This document shows, piece by piece, positions 18,258 through 26,668 of a stretch of 64,000 nt of DNA. The notes under the pieces were generated by a model that worked only from the letters and a program-made list of their open reading frames with translations, was not told the DNA's origin and did not search any database. Source of the stretch: Pseudomonas brassicacearum (GTDB taxonomy: Bacteria; Pseudomonadota; Gammaproteobacteria; Pseudomonadales; Pseudomonadaceae); contig NZ_CP045701.2 in NCBI RefSeq assembly GCF_009601685.2, positions 3,410,001-3,474,000 on the forward strand, written 5' to 3'. Each line of letters opens with the position of its first letter. The stretch's first letter is position 1. The translations under genes were made by a program, and so were the position numbers.

Positions 18258-19187
18258 TCAGTGGGTCTCCACCCGTTTCATCCCCGCCCGCTCGTAACGC
18301 GGATAGAGATGACTGACGCTGCGAATCAACTCATAGCGGCTCAGGCTGATCCCGGCGAAGCGCTCGGGGATGGGGCTGCGGATCATCTCGGCCATGTCGT
18401 CGCCCCGGGCCGCGCCGTCGCGCATCAGTTGGTCGAGCCAGCCCAGGTAGTCGCGCATCTGCGCAAAGGGCCGGGCGTCGCTCGCGACCGGGCCGTGGCC
18501 AGGCACGACCTGCTTCCAGGGCAAGGCCTGCAAGGTGTCCAAGTCCCTGAGCCAGACCTCCAGGCCTGGGCTGTTGGGAGTGGTCAAGGCGCGTTCGTAA
18601 AAGACCAGGTCGCCGGCGAACAGGACGCCGGTGGTTTCGTCGAGGATCGCCAGGTCAGCCCCGGTGTGCCCGGCCAGTTGCAACAGACGCAGCGAGTGAT
18701 CGCCCACCTTCAACGTACCGGGGCTCAGCACCTGGGTCGGCAACATCACCTCGGTGCCGCGCATCCAGTCGCCCACCAGCCGGTACATGTTCTCCGCCAA
18801 TGCATCGCCCTGTTGCCGCAGCAGGTCGGTGGTGCCCGCCAAGGCGCCAATGGGCACGTCGCTGAAGGCCTGGTTGCCCAATACGTGGTCGGGGTGATGA
18901 TGGGTCAGCAGGACCTGGATCACCGGTTTATCGGTGGTCGCGGCAATGGCCTGGCGCAACGCCTCGCCGTAGCGCTTCGAGGGCCCGGTGTCGATCACCA
19001 CCACGCCGGCATCGGTGACGATGAACGCGGTGTTGACGATGTTGCCACCGTTGGACTTGGCAAAATTCTCGGTGCTGCCTTCCAGCAGCCAGGTGCCTTC
19101 GGCGATCTGCCGGGGCTTGAGTGAGTAATCGGTGGCGGACCATGCCGGCAGGCAGAGGCCAAGACAGATCAGTAACAGCCAGCGCAT
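18258..19187 (-). CDS. Quinoprotein relay system metallo-beta-lactamase-fold hydrolase
   Basis: This 309-residue exported protein has a signal peptide MRWLLLICLGLCLPAWS. It shows the MBL zinc motif THHHPDH at residues 95-101, further ligands in LAGHTGADLAI and FAGDLVF, and PGHGPV near the end. It is the last gene of the operon cytochrome c - binding protein - SoxYZ-like carrier - hydrolase. The family (quinoprotein relay system zinc metallohydrolase) is found only with PQQ dehydrogenases and resembles SoxH. By analogy with persulfide dioxygenases and SoxH it may act on a sulfur-charged carrier, but no substrate is established. Confidence 0.85.
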   Translation of the reverse strand: MRWLLLICLGLCLPAWSATDYSLKPRQIAEGTWLLEGSTENFAKSNGGNIVNTAFIVTDAGVVVIDTGPSKRYGEALRQAIAATTDKPVIQVLLTHHHPDHVLGNQAFSDVPIGALAGTTDLLRQQGDALAENMYRLVGDWMRGTEVMLPTQVLSPGTLKVGDHSLRLLQLAGHTGADLAILDETTGVLFAGDLVFYERALTTPNSPGLEVWLRDLDTLQALPWKQVVPGHGPVASDARPFAQMRDYLGWLDQLMRDGAARGDDMAEMIRSPIPERFAGISLSRYELIRSVSHLYPRYERAGMKRVETH

Positions 19188-19205
19188 GATGCGCTCCTTT
19201 TGTGG

Positions 19206-19961
19206 TCAGGGAATGGCCGCCTCGAACTCGTTGCCACTGTTGTCGCGCAGCACCAGGCGGGTCTGGCCCGAGCCTCGGATGTCGAAGCCCAGGTTGGGGT
19301 TTTCGCTGACCGCCGGGAACAGCTCCAGGCGCGCCAGCACCTGGCCGTCGGCGTCCAGCAGTTGCGCCTGGTTGAGGAAAAACTCCGGGATGCCGCTCAC
19401 CAGGCCGTTATCCATCGGATGAGCCACCTGCAGGCGCAGGCGGCTCGACTCGCCTCGGGGATAGCGGGCCCCCAACACCTCGCCCAGGTGTTCCTCCCAA
19501 CCCGGCTGGGTGCGCACCACGCTGGGCGCGGTGCAGCCACCACCGGCCGCGTCGATCAGGGTCGAGCCGACGTGCCACAGGCCATCGCGGGTCTGCACGG
19601 CGGCGCGCAACGGCGTGGCTTGTTCGATGCGAATGCGGATCGACAGCCAGGGCAGCACTCGCTCCCCCGGTTGGAAGTCGACGATTTTCGGCAACGGGTT
19701 CAGTTCGGCCCAGGCCAGCACCCGCACGACGTCACCGGTGAAGGCCCGGGCGTCGATTTCCAGTGGCACCTGGCGTGCGTCTTCGGCAAAGGGGGGCGCC
19801 AGCAGCCGCACCCGATCGTCGAACACGAACGGCGCGTCCCCCAGCAATTGCTTGTGATAAAAGGCCCACATCACCGACGGCACCGGGTCCTTTCCTGGTT
19901 CGACTGCCATCGCCAGCCACGGCAGGCACCACAACAGCAGGCCATACGCTCGCCAGTTCAT
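19206..19961 (-). CDS. Quinoprotein-associated SoxYZ-like carrier protein
   Basis: This 251-residue periplasmic protein has a signal peptide (MNWRAYGLLLWCLPWLAMAV). The N-terminal half resembles SoxY and contains DAAGGGCTAP with Cys143 in a GGGC setting like the SoxY carrier Cys, although it is internal here because a SoxZ-like half follows (LRLQVAHPMDNGLVSG onward). It is thus a natural SoxY-SoxZ fusion. The start at 19961 is chosen because it alone gives a signal peptide; the longer frame overlaps the upstream gene. It is encoded 10 bp after the binding protein and 18 bp before the MBL hydrolase. It may carry a sulfur species or metal in support of quinoprotein function; this is inference. 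Confidence 0.82.
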   Translation of the reverse strand: MNWRAYGLLLWCLPWLAMAVEPGKDPVPSVMWAFYHKQLLGDAPFVFDDRVRLLAPPFAEDARQVPLEIDARAFTGDVVRVLAWAELNPLPKIVDFQPGERVLPWLSIRIRIEQATPLRAAVQTRDGLWHVGSTLIDAAGGGCTAPSVVRTQPGWEEHLGEVLGARYPRGESSRLRLQVAHPMDNGLVSGIPEFFLNQAQLLDADGQVLARLELFPAVSENPNLGFDIRGSGQTRLVLRDNSGNEFEAAIP

Positions 19962-19971
19962 CCCTGCGCTC

Positions 19972-20847
19972 CTATTGGTACATTTCGGGTACTTCGTAGC
20001 GCAGGCCATAGCGGGCATACACCGCTTTGAGGCTGCCGTCGCGGATCAAAACTTCCAGTGCCTCTTCCACCGCATAGGCCAACTGACGGTTGCTTTCATG
20101 CACCGCCATGCCGATTTCCCAGCGTTGCTTACCCATGTTCGGGTAGGCATTTTCCGCCAGCGCCAGTTGCGGATCGGCGGCCTCGTGCACTTGCCAATCG
20201 ACTTCCCCACGCATGGCCATGACGGCGTCCACCTCCCCGGCCTGCATGGCCTTGAAGGCCTGGCTGACACCGGGATAGTGGTGAGTCTTGGCACTGAGCA
20301 TGCCGTTGAACACCGACGTCAGGTAGAACGATGGAACGCTGTCGACTTCGACGCCAATGGGGTGCTGCTGGAACACCGCGACACTGCCCACCGAATCCAA
20401 ACGTCGCCGGTCATACGCCACCTGCCAGCACTCCTGCTGATAAGGGCCGAACATCACCACCTGGGCGTTTGCCAGTTCGCCGATGTCGTTGCGCCTTTGC
20501 GCATAGTCGTGATCGTAGGGCACGCGCATCATCAGGTCGGCCAATTGCCGCTCGTGCAACGGACTGCTGCGCCAGATGTAGTCGCGCAGGTCGTCATCGA
20601 GCTTCTCGCCGGGCGGCGCCCACATCAGTTTCAGACGCACGCCCATGGCCTTGGCCAATGCCTGGGCCAGCTCCACGTCCACGCCCCTGGGTTGGCCGTG
20701 ATCTTCGAAACTGTAGGGCGCGAAGTCCTTGTAGACCGCGACCTTCAACTCACCGGCGGCGATCATCTGGTCGTAGCTGCGCACCTGCGCCTGTACCGCC
20801 TGGCCACACAGCAGCAGGCAGCACATTACCCACGCGAACAGGCGCAT
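19972..20847 (-). CDS. Quinoprotein-associated periplasmic binding protein
   Basis: This 291-residue family 3 solute-binding-like protein has a signal peptide (MRLFAWVMCCLLLCGQAVQA) and the amino-acid-type fold motifs LKVAVYKDFAPYSFED, GVDVELAQALAKAMGV and GEVDAVMAMRGEVDW. Members of this subgroup are encoded beside PQQ dehydrogenases without transporter partners and are related to MxaJ/XoxJ, which contribute to maturation of methanol dehydrogenases. A chaperone or activation role for PedE/PedH is therefore more likely than nutrient uptake. It lies 5 bp after pedF. Confidence 0.83.
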   Translation of the reverse strand: MRLFAWVMCCLLLCGQAVQAQVRSYDQMIAAGELKVAVYKDFAPYSFEDHGQPRGVDVELAQALAKAMGVRLKLMWAPPGEKLDDDLRDYIWRSSPLHERQLADLMMRVPYDHDYAQRRNDIGELANAQVVMFGPYQQECWQVAYDRRRLDSVGSVAVFQQHPIGVEVDSVPSFYLTSVFNGMLSAKTHHYPGVSQAFKAMQAGEVDAVMAMRGEVDWQVHEAADPQLALAENAYPNMGKQRWEIGMAVHESNRQLAYAVEEALEVLIRDGSLKAVYARYGLRYEVPEMYQ

Positions 20848-20852
20848 GGCGA

Positions 20853-21314
20853 TCACTCCTCGACGTGCACGCTGTCGAGATAGGTGCGCACCGCCCACAA
20901 GGCTTCCTGGCTCAGGTAGTCGGCCATTTTCGGCATGTAGACCCGGCCGTCGCGCACCGCACCGTGACGTACGCGCTCGACAAACCACTCATCGCCGGCG
21001 TCGGCGGCGTCGAGCAGGCGCAAGTCCGGGGCGATCCCGCCCGACTTGGCTTCCAGGCCGTGGCAGGCCGCGCAGTTCTGGTTATAGGCCGATGAGCCGA
21101 TCTCCAGCGCCCGGTCGTGTTCGGGTGAGGCGCGATAAGGGTTCACCGTGGCCCAGCCGTCACCGTCCAGTGCGACACCGGTGTCCTTGATCGGGGTCAG
21201 GCCCTTGGTTTCCACTGCCTGGGGCACTACGTTGCCATGGGCCCATACGGAGCCTGCGCCGGCCAGCCCCATCAGCAGTGCGGTAGCGATGATGGCGTTG
21301 CGTTTTGTTGTCAT
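20853..21314 (-). CDS. pedF: Cytochrome c550 (PedF/ExaB-like)
   Basis: This 153-residue periplasmic c-type cytochrome has a signal peptide ending SVWA-HG (residue 25), one heme motif CAACH at 81-85 and a likely axial Met in YMPKM. It accepts electrons from PedE/PedH and hands them to the terminal oxidase. It is the first gene of a four-gene operon and divergent from pedE. The start at 21314 is preceded by AGAGGGCATAAC. An AACAATGACAACAAAA stretch over the start codon resembles a Crc/Hfq site but does not fit AANAANAA exactly. The upstream -10-like TAAGAT is 34 bp from the dyad shared with pqqA and nosP. Confidence 0.92.
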   Translation of the reverse strand: MTTKRNAIIATALLMGLAGAGSVWAHGNVVPQAVETKGLTPIKDTGVALDGDGWATVNPYRASPEHDRALEIGSSAYNQNCAACHGLEAKSGGIAPDLRLLDAADAGDEWFVERVRHGAVRDGRVYMPKMADYLSQEALWAVRTYLDSVHVEE

Positions 21315-21396
21315 TGTTATGCCCTCTAGATTGCACGCAAGACCTCTGTGAAGAAGCCGTGCCGTCATCTTAGGAATCCCCTGCCGCCAGCCGAAT

Positions 21397-21410
21397 GCTG
21401 CTTTAGTGGT
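21397..21410. promoter_or_regulatory. Ped-island dyad upstream of pedF
   Basis: GCTGCTTTAGTGGT is preceded by GAAT on the + strand, as at pqqA and nosP. The centre is 34 bp from TAAGAT (21367-21372, minus strand), the best -10 for pedF. Confidence 0.55.
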
Positions 21411-21416
21411 CGGGGT

Positions 21417-21431
21417 CTAGTTCCTTGGTAG
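21417..21431. promoter_or_regulatory. CTAGTTCCTTGGTAG motif in the pedF-pedE divergent region
   Basis: Near-identical to 18051-18065 upstream of pedH. It lies 138-152 nt before the pedE start and next to the pedF dyad. Confidence 0.5.
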
Positions 21432-21467
21432 CAGGCCATCCGACGCAGGTCGTAAAGACAGGCGGCT

Positions 21468-21482
21468 CGGGAAGTCTTCCCG
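21468..21482. promoter_or_regulatory. CGGGAA-N3-TTCCCG dyad in the pedE promoter
   Basis: CGGGAAGTCTTCCCG is centred 94 nt before pedE and matches the pedH dyad in both arms and the 3-bp spacer. It could be a PedR2 operator for reciprocal calcium/lanthanide control. Confidence 0.5.
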
Positions 21483-21568
21483 GCAAGGGCGGGACTTTTT
21501 CCGTATCGGCAAAGTCGTGGTGCGACACACCCTAGTCAGGCCAAAACCTTTCACTGGGAACTGCCACC

Positions 21569-23425
21569 ATGAGAATAAAAACGCTACCCGCCCTTTCCTC
21601 CCTGACCGTTGCCTTGCTGCTGGCCGGCAGTCTGTCGTCGAGTCCTTTGGCGAGCGCTGCCGTCACCTGGGAAGACATCGCCAACGACCACCTGACCACC
21701 AAGGACGTGCTGCAATACGGCATGGGCACCAACGCCCAACGCTGGAGCCCGCTGGCCCAGGTCAACGACAAGAACGTGTTCAAGCTGAGCCCGGCCTGGT
21801 CCTACTCATTCGGCGACGAGAAGCAGCGCGGCCAGGAATCCCAGGCCATCGTCAGCGACGGCGTGGTGTACGTCACCGGCTCGTACTCGCGGGTGTTCGC
21901 CCTCGACGCCAAGACCGGCAAGCGCCTGTGGACCTACAACCACCGGCTGCCGGACAACATTCGCCCGTGCTGCGACGTGGTCAACCGCGGCGCGGCCATC
22001 TATGGCGACAAGATCTTCTTCGGCACCCTGGACGCCCGCGTCGTCGCCCTGAACAAAAACACCGGCAAAGTGGTGTGGAACAAAAAGTTCGGCGACCACG
22101 CCGGCGGCTACACCATGACCGGTGCCCCGGTGCTGATCAAGGACAAGACCAGTGGCAAGGTCCTGCTGATCCATGGCAGTTCCGGCGACGAGTTCGGTGT
22201 GGTCGGGCAACTGTTCGCTCGCGATCCGGACACCGGCGAAGAAGTCTGGATGCGCCCGTTCGTCGAAGGCCACATGGGCCGCCTCAACGGCAAGGACAGC
22301 ACACCGACCGGCGACGTCAAGGCGCCCTCCTGGCCCGACGACAAGACTACTGAAACCGGCAAGGTCGAAGCCTGGAGCCACGGCGGCGGCGCACCTTGGC
22401 AGAGCGCCAGTTTCGACGCCGAGACCAACACCATCATCGTTGGCGCGGGCAACCCCGGCCCGTGGAACACTTGGGCGCGCACGTCCAAGGATGGCAACCC
22501 ACACGACTACGACAGCCTCTACACCTCCGGCCAGGTCGGGGTCGACCCAAGCACTGGCGAAGTGAAATGGTTCTACCAACACACGCCCAACGACGCCTGG
22601 GACTTCTCCGGCAACAACGAGCTGGTGCTGTTCGACTACAAGGACAAGGACGGCAAGGTGGTCAAGGCCACCGCCCACGCCGACCGCAACGGTTTCTTCT
22701 ACGTGGTGGACCGCAACAACGGCAAGCTGCAGAACGCATTCCCCTTTGTCGACAACATCACCTGGGCCAGCCACATCGACCTCAAGACCGGTCGCCCGGT
22801 GGAGAACCCCGGCCAGCGGCCGGCCAAGCCATTGCCCGGTGAAACCAAGGGCAAGCCGGTGGAGGTCTCGCCGCCCTTCCTCGGGGGCAAGAACTGGAAC
22901 CCCATGGCCTACAGCCAGGACACCGGCCTGTTCTACGTCCCCGGCAACCAGTGGAAAGAGGAATACTGGACCGAGCAAGTGAACTACAAGAAGGGCTCGG
23001 CCTACCTGGGCATGGGCTTTCGCATCAAGCGCATGTATGACGATCACGTCGGCAGCCTGCGGGCGATGAACCCCACCACCGGCAAGGTGGTCTGGGAGCA
23101 CAAGGAACCGCTGCCGCTGTGGGCCGGCGTGCTGGCGACCAAGGGCAACCTGGTGTTCACCGGCACCGGCGACGGCTTCTTCAAGGCCTTCGACGCCAAG
23201 ACCGGCAAGGAGCTGTGGAAATTCCAGACCGGCAGCGGCATCGTCTCCCCGCCCATCACCTGGGAGCAGGACGGCGAACAGTACATCGGCGTGACCGTTG
23301 GCTACGGCGGCGCCGTGCCATTGTGGGGCGGCGACATGGCCGAGCTGACCAAGCCCGTGGCCCAGGGTGGGTCGTTCTGGGTGTTCAGGATTCCGAGTTG
23401 GGATAAGGCGACGGCGCAGAAATAA
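21569..23425 (+). CDS. pedE: Calcium-type PQQ alcohol dehydrogenase PedE/ExaA
   Basis: This 618-residue periplasmic quinoprotein ethanol dehydrogenase has a signal peptide ending near [10 protein letters not shown] (residue 30), vicinal Cys134-Cys135 ([10 protein letters not shown]), and propeller repeats [18 protein letters not shown] and DAKTGKELW. The metal-site segment is [11 protein letters not shown]: Asp345 is followed by Ser347 rather than Asp, the calcium-dependent pattern, in contrast to PedH in the same window. It also has an insertion around residues 240-265 ([18 protein letters not shown]). It is divergent from pedF and shares promoter dyads with pedH. A REP pair follows. Confidence 0.95.
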   Translation: MRIKTLPALSSLTVALLLAGSLSSSPLASAAVTWEDIANDHLTTKDVLQYGMGTNAQRWSPLAQVNDKNVFKLSPAWSYSFGDEKQRGQESQAIVSDGVVYVTGSYSRVFALDAKTGKRLWTYNHRLPDNIRPCCDVVNRGAAIYGDKIFFGTLDARVVALNKNTGKVVWNKKFGDHAGGYTMTGAPVLIKDKTSGKVLLIHGSSGDEFGVVGQLFARDPDTGEEVWMRPFVEGHMGRLNGKDSTPTGDVKAPSWPDDKTTETGKVEAWSHGGGAPWQSASFDAETNTIIVGAGNPGPWNTWARTSKDGNPHDYDSLYTSGQVGVDPSTGEVKWFYQHTPNDAWDFSGNNELVLFDYKDKDGKVVKATAHADRNGFFYVVDRNNGKLQNAFPFVDNITWASHIDLKTGRPVENPGQRPAKPLPGETKGKPVEVSPPFLGGKNWNPMAYSQDTGLFYVPGNQWKEEYWTEQVNYKKGSAYLGMGFRIKRMYDDHVGSLRAMNPTTGKVVWEHKEPLPLWAGVLATKGNLVFTGTGDGFFKAFDAKTGKELWKFQTGSGIVSPPITWEQDGEQYIGVTVGYGGAVPLWGGDMAELTKPVAQGGSFWVFRIPSWDKATAQK

Positions 23426-23445
23426 CCCAGACCTGTACCCCATCC

Positions 23446-23537
23446 CCTGTGGGAGCGAGCTTGCTCGCGATAGCGCAGTGTCAGTCAACATGAATGCCGG
23501 CTGAACCACCGCCATCGCGAGCAAGCTCGCTCCCACA
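23446..23537. repeat. REP pair (BIME), type 1
   Basis: TGTGGGAGCGAGCTTGCTCG and the inverted AGCAAGCTCGCTCCCACATC lie between pedE and the pentapeptide gene. They may end or stabilise the pedE transcript. Confidence 0.9.
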
Positions 23538-23560
23538 TCAGCCTTCCGGGTTCCCTCGCT

Positions 23561-24205
23561 ATGAACTATCTACCCCTTGTATTGCTACTGATTGCCGCGA
23601 ACGCTAGTGCCGACGACTCTGACACCCCCCTGACAATCAACGGCTGCCTCATCGCCGAGTCCAGCCAATGCCCCGGCGCCAACCTGCGCGGTGCGAAACT
23701 GGCGAACCAGGACCTGCGCAAAATGAACCTCAGCGGTGCCGACCTGCGCGACGCCGACCTGCGGCACGCGCGGCTGGACCTGGCCAACCTTGAGAAAGCC
23801 CAGCTACAGGGCGCCAACCTGACCCGTGCCAGCCTGCAACAAAGCAACCTGCGCCTGGCGGACTTCAGCGGCGCCACACTCAAGGCGATCCAGGGTTGGG
23901 GCCTGTTCGCCCAGGGCGCGCAATTCCAGCGTGCCGACCTGACAGCGGCCTACCTGCAATTCGCCCGCTTGTCCGGCGCCCGCTTGCACGAGGCCAACCT
24001 GCAGGCCGCGGACCTGGAGATGGCCTGGCTGAGCAAGGCCGACCTCAAGGGCGCCGACCTGCGCGACGCCAACCTGCAGGAAGCCAAGCTCGGCGAAAGC
24101 AACTTGGAACAGGCCAACCTGAGCGGTTCTCGCCAGCATTACGGGAATTTCCAGGATGCGAACATGCAAGGCTGTACGGGGTGCCCGATGTCGTGGGATC
24201 AGTGA
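23561..24205 (+). CDS. Exported pentapeptide-repeat protein
   Basis: This 214-residue protein has a signal peptide (MNYLPLVLLLIAANASADD) followed by about 30 A(D/N)Lxx pentapeptide repeats (LRGAKLANQDLRKMNLSGAD and on) that form a right-handed beta-helix. It ends CTGCPMSW. It has the same place downstream of pedE in P. putida. The role is unknown; it is presumably a periplasmic scaffold. The start 23561 lies 24 bp after the REP pair, so it may share the pedE promoter at lower level. Confidence 0.85.
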   Translation: MNYLPLVLLLIAANASADDSDTPLTINGCLIAESSQCPGANLRGAKLANQDLRKMNLSGADLRDADLRHARLDLANLEKAQLQGANLTRASLQQSNLRLADFSGATLKAIQGWGLFAQGAQFQRADLTAAYLQFARLSGARLHEANLQAADLEMAWLSKADLKGADLRDANLQEAKLGESNLEQANLSGSRQHYGNFQDANMQGCTGCPMSWDQ

Positions 24206-24230
24206 AGACTTGTGGCTAGGGACCGCAGGG

Positions 24231-24330
24231 CTGTGTAGGCGCTGGCGAAGCCTGCGATCTTTTGATTTTTCGCTCCAGACTCAATCGACAGCGCAAAGAT
24301 CGCAGCCTCGCTTCGCTCGACAGCTCCTAC
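24231..24330. repeat. Palindromic dispersed element, copy C (short)
   Basis: CTGTGTAGGCGCTGGCGAAG, CCTGCGATCTTTTGAT and GATCGCAGCC...CGACAGCTCCTAC form the element with a single outer unit. It lies between the convergent stops of the pentapeptide gene (24205) and pedR2 (24367). Confidence 0.8.
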
Positions 24331-24366
24331 GGGTGCCTCCAACCAGGAGCAAGCTCCCTCGCGGTT

Positions 24367-25005
24367 TCAACCCGCCACCCGCACCACCCCCATGTCGATC
24401 CCCAAATGCACCAGCTCGGCATGGGAACTGACCTGCAACTTGCTTTTGAGCAACGTCAGGTGGTTGGACACGGTCTTGGCGCTGATGCACAGCTGTTCGG
24501 CGATGGTGCGGGCGGGTGTGCCCTTGGCGAGCATGACGAAAATCTCCAACTCCCGTTGGGTCATGGATTGCAGGCGCGGGTCGGCATCCTGGCGCGAGCG
24601 GGTGCAGGCCAGTTGCGTGGCCAGGGATTGTTCGATGTAGGCATGCCCGGCCAGCACCCGGCGTACCGCTTCCATCAGCACCTGGGGTGCCGAATTCTTG
24701 GTCAGGTAGCCTGCTGCGCCAGCGTCCAATGCCTGGCGCACCAAGGGCAATTCATCGTGCATGCTGAAGAACAACACTCGCAGTTGGGGCAGGCGCTGGC
24801 GTAGCCGCCGGGTGGTTTCCAAGCCACTGATACCGGGCAGGCCGAAGTCCATGATCACCAGGTGGGGCACCTGCTCCTGCACCAGGCTCAACGCCTCTTC
24901 ACCGGTGGCTGCTTCGCGCACTTGCAAGTCCGGCATCAACACCCGCAACAGGCTGGCATAGCCCTGCCGAACCACCGCATGGTCGTCCACCAACAAAATG
25001 TTCAT
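24367..25005 (-). CDS. pedR2: LuxR-type response regulator PedR2
   Basis: This 212-residue NarL/FixJ-family regulator has an N-terminal receiver (MNILLVDDHAVVRQGY; acceptor Asp near 52 in VIMDFGLPGISG; KNSAPQ) and a C-terminal HTH (TQRELEIFVMLAKGTPARTI, AKTVSNHLTLLKSKL). The start overlaps the pedS2 stop in ATGA. In P. putida the PedS2/PedR2 pair switches between pedE and pedH according to lanthanide supply. The assignment here rests on gene order and on the kinase next door. The DNA sites may be the dyads shared by pedE and pedH. Confidence 0.88.
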   Translation of the reverse strand: MNILLVDDHAVVRQGYASLLRVLMPDLQVREAATGEEALSLVQEQVPHLVIMDFGLPGISGLETTRRLRQRLPQLRVLFFSMHDELPLVRQALDAGAAGYLTKNSAPQVLMEAVRRVLAGHAYIEQSLATQLACTRSRQDADPRLQSMTQRELEIFVMLAKGTPARTIAEQLCISAKTVSNHLTLLKSKLQVSSHAELVHLGIDMGVVRVAG

Positions 25006-26258
25006 CACGCCTCCAGGGCAATATTCAAGGCCAGCGCCCAACCGGCGCCAGGCTGGCTGATGATGCGCAGCTCACCACCGAGGCTGCGCGCCCGCTCGCA
25101 CATCGAGTGCAAGCCAACACCGGCACGCGGGGGTTGCGTCGCTCCGCAACCGTTGTCGCGCACCAGCAACCGCAGGCGCCCGGCGCGGTGTTGCAGGCGA
25201 ATCCGCACCTCTGTGGCGCCGGCATGCCGGGCCACGTTGGTCAGCGCTTCCTGCAACAAGCGATACAGGTGGGTCTTGTCCGCCCCGGACAAGGGCGGCA
25301 GCGCTTCGTCGATCCGCAACTGACAGGCGATGCCCTGGTTGGCCTGCCATTGCCCGGCCAACAGCCCGATGGCCTCGCACAGCGGCAGGTGCTGCAACAC
25401 CACCGGGTACAAGTCATGCACCAGCGACCGGAACCCCCGTTGCAAATGCTCGCAATGCTCCTCGAGTTGGCTGACGGTCTGCTCCAGCGCCGGTGGCTGG
25501 TCCATCACCAGCCGCAGCAGGCAGGCGCGGGCACGAATGCCAGCCACGTATTGGCCCAGGTCGTCGTGCAGGGTCTGGGCCAACCGGGTGCGCTCCTGTT
25601 CCTGCACGGCCAGCAAGGCCTGGGTAAGCCGGGCGTTATCGGCCTGGGCCTCGGCGAGGGCGGCGGTCATGCGGTTGAAATGCCCCGCCAGATGCTGCGC
25701 CTCCGGGACACCTTCCGTGCCCAGGCGCACCTGCAGGTTCCCGGCAGACACCTGACGCAATGCGTGCAACAACTCATCGAGCAGACGCATGCCCCGGCGT
25801 ACCGCCCAGCGAATGACCAACAGGCTGAGCGACAGCGCCAGGGCGCAGACGTACAACAGTTGCACCAAGGAATCGAAAATCTCGTCGATTTCATCGCGCG
25901 GATCGACGGCAATCCAGGCCCGCCGACCGTCAGGCAAGTCCACCACCTGGGCCGCCGGGCCGTCGTCCAATAGACGACGGCCGAGCCAGGCCTTCATCCC
26001 GTCTTCATCCGCCGGGAACAGTTCCCCAGGGGCCAGCCAACGGACCCGTACATGACGCAGGCTGCCGGTCAACCGCGGCTGGAGACTGGCCGGATCGCGC
26101 TCGGCGGTTTCGCGCAGGTAATGCACCACCGACTCGGCCGATTGCAGCTCTCGCTTCACATCGGCCATGGCCTGGTGCAACAGCAGGACCGCGCAAGCCA
26201 GGGTGACCAGCGCGAAAAAGGTGCAAACCCAGAGGTTGATGCGCAAGAGGGCGGACAT
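25005..26258 (-). CDS. pedS2: Sensor histidine kinase PedS2
   Basis: This 417-residue inner-membrane kinase has a first TM segment at residues ~7-28 and a periplasmic sensor domain (~29-140) bounded by the second TM near 145 (LLYVCALALSLSLLVIRWAV). A HAMP linker is followed by a HisKA_3 dimerisation helix with the phospho-His in QTLHDDLGQYVAG (near residue 229), and HATPase motifs DNGCGAT and AGVGLHSMCERA. Start 26258 gives the TM at the N-terminus. The periplasmic domain is where La3+ or other metal sensing would occur. It is coupled to pedR2. Confidence 0.88.
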   Translation of the reverse strand: MSALLRINLWVCTFFALVTLACAVLLLHQAMADVKRELQSAESVVHYLRETAERDPASLQPRLTGSLRHVRVRWLAPGELFPADEDGMKAWLGRRLLDDGPAAQVVDLPDGRRAWIAVDPRDEIDEIFDSLVQLLYVCALALSLSLLVIRWAVRRGMRLLDELLHALRQVSAGNLQVRLGTEGVPEAQHLAGHFNRMTAALAEAQADNARLTQALLAVQEQERTRLAQTLHDDLGQYVAGIRARACLLRLVMDQPPALEQTVSQLEEHCEHLQRGFRSLVHDLYPVVLQHLPLCEAIGLLAGQWQANQGIACQLRIDEALPPLSGADKTHLYRLLQEALTNVARHAGATEVRIRLQHRAGRLRLLVRDNGCGATQPPRAGVGLHSMCERARSLGGELRIISQPGAGWALALNIALEA

Positions 26259-26260
26259 GG

Positions 26261-26512
26261 TTAGCGGCCCATTTGCGGAAGGAACTCGCAATCTATGTGC
26301 ACACCACAGTTCCCTTGTGGGAGCGGGCTTGCTCGCGAAAGCGGTGGGTCAGCTGGCATAGGTATCGACAGTGCTGTCGCCTTCGCGAGCAAGCTCGCTC
26401 CCACAGGGGGTTGTGGGTGCTTGATGGTTTTGTGCTTGCCAGACAACCGATCAACCCCGATCAAACTCAAGATCAGCAGAAACGGCAACAGCAGCGCTTT
26501 GAGAATCCGCAT
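26261..26512 (-). CDS. Possible small membrane protein read into a REP (83 residues)
   Basis: The ORF starts MRILKALLLPFLLILSLIGV after ACAGGAGCGG and its first ~30 residues look like a genuine signal/TM segment. The remainder (from GASLLAKA) is translation of a REP pair, ending 3 nt before the pedS2 start. The N-terminal part may be a real small protein whose original end was replaced by the REP, or the whole frame may be fortuitous. Confidence 0.3.
   Translation of the reverse strand: MRILKALLLPFLLILSLIGVDRLSGKHKTIKHPQPPVGASLLAKATALSIPMPADPPLSRASPLPQGNCGVHIDCEFLPQMGR
26314..26408. repeat. REP pair (BIME), type 1
   Basis: TTGTGGGAGCGGGCTTGCTC and the inverted GAGCAAGCTCGCTCCCACAG lie in the 410-bp divergent region between pedS2 and the accessory ABC operon. 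Confidence 0.9.
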
Positions 26513-26576
26513 GGTCCGTCCGCTCCTGTCAATGACGATTGCCTTGCATCCTAAAACCCCCGCATCCAAGCTGAGT

Positions 26577-26592
26577 TACTACCTTGGTACTG
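26577..26592. promoter_or_regulatory. Ped-island dyad upstream of the ABC accessory operon
   Basis: TACTACCTTGGTACTG contains CTACCTTGGTAC, the same dyad type as at nosP, pqqA and pedF. It lies ~29 bp upstream of a CATATT -10 candidate (26611-26616) and 77-92 nt from the start at 26669. Confidence 0.5.
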
Positions 26593-26668
26593 CACCGGCG
26601 GTACTTTCTGCATATTTCCCCATGGCCGCAGGCTTCCTATGCTGGCGCTACCTGCAATGGAGGATGTC

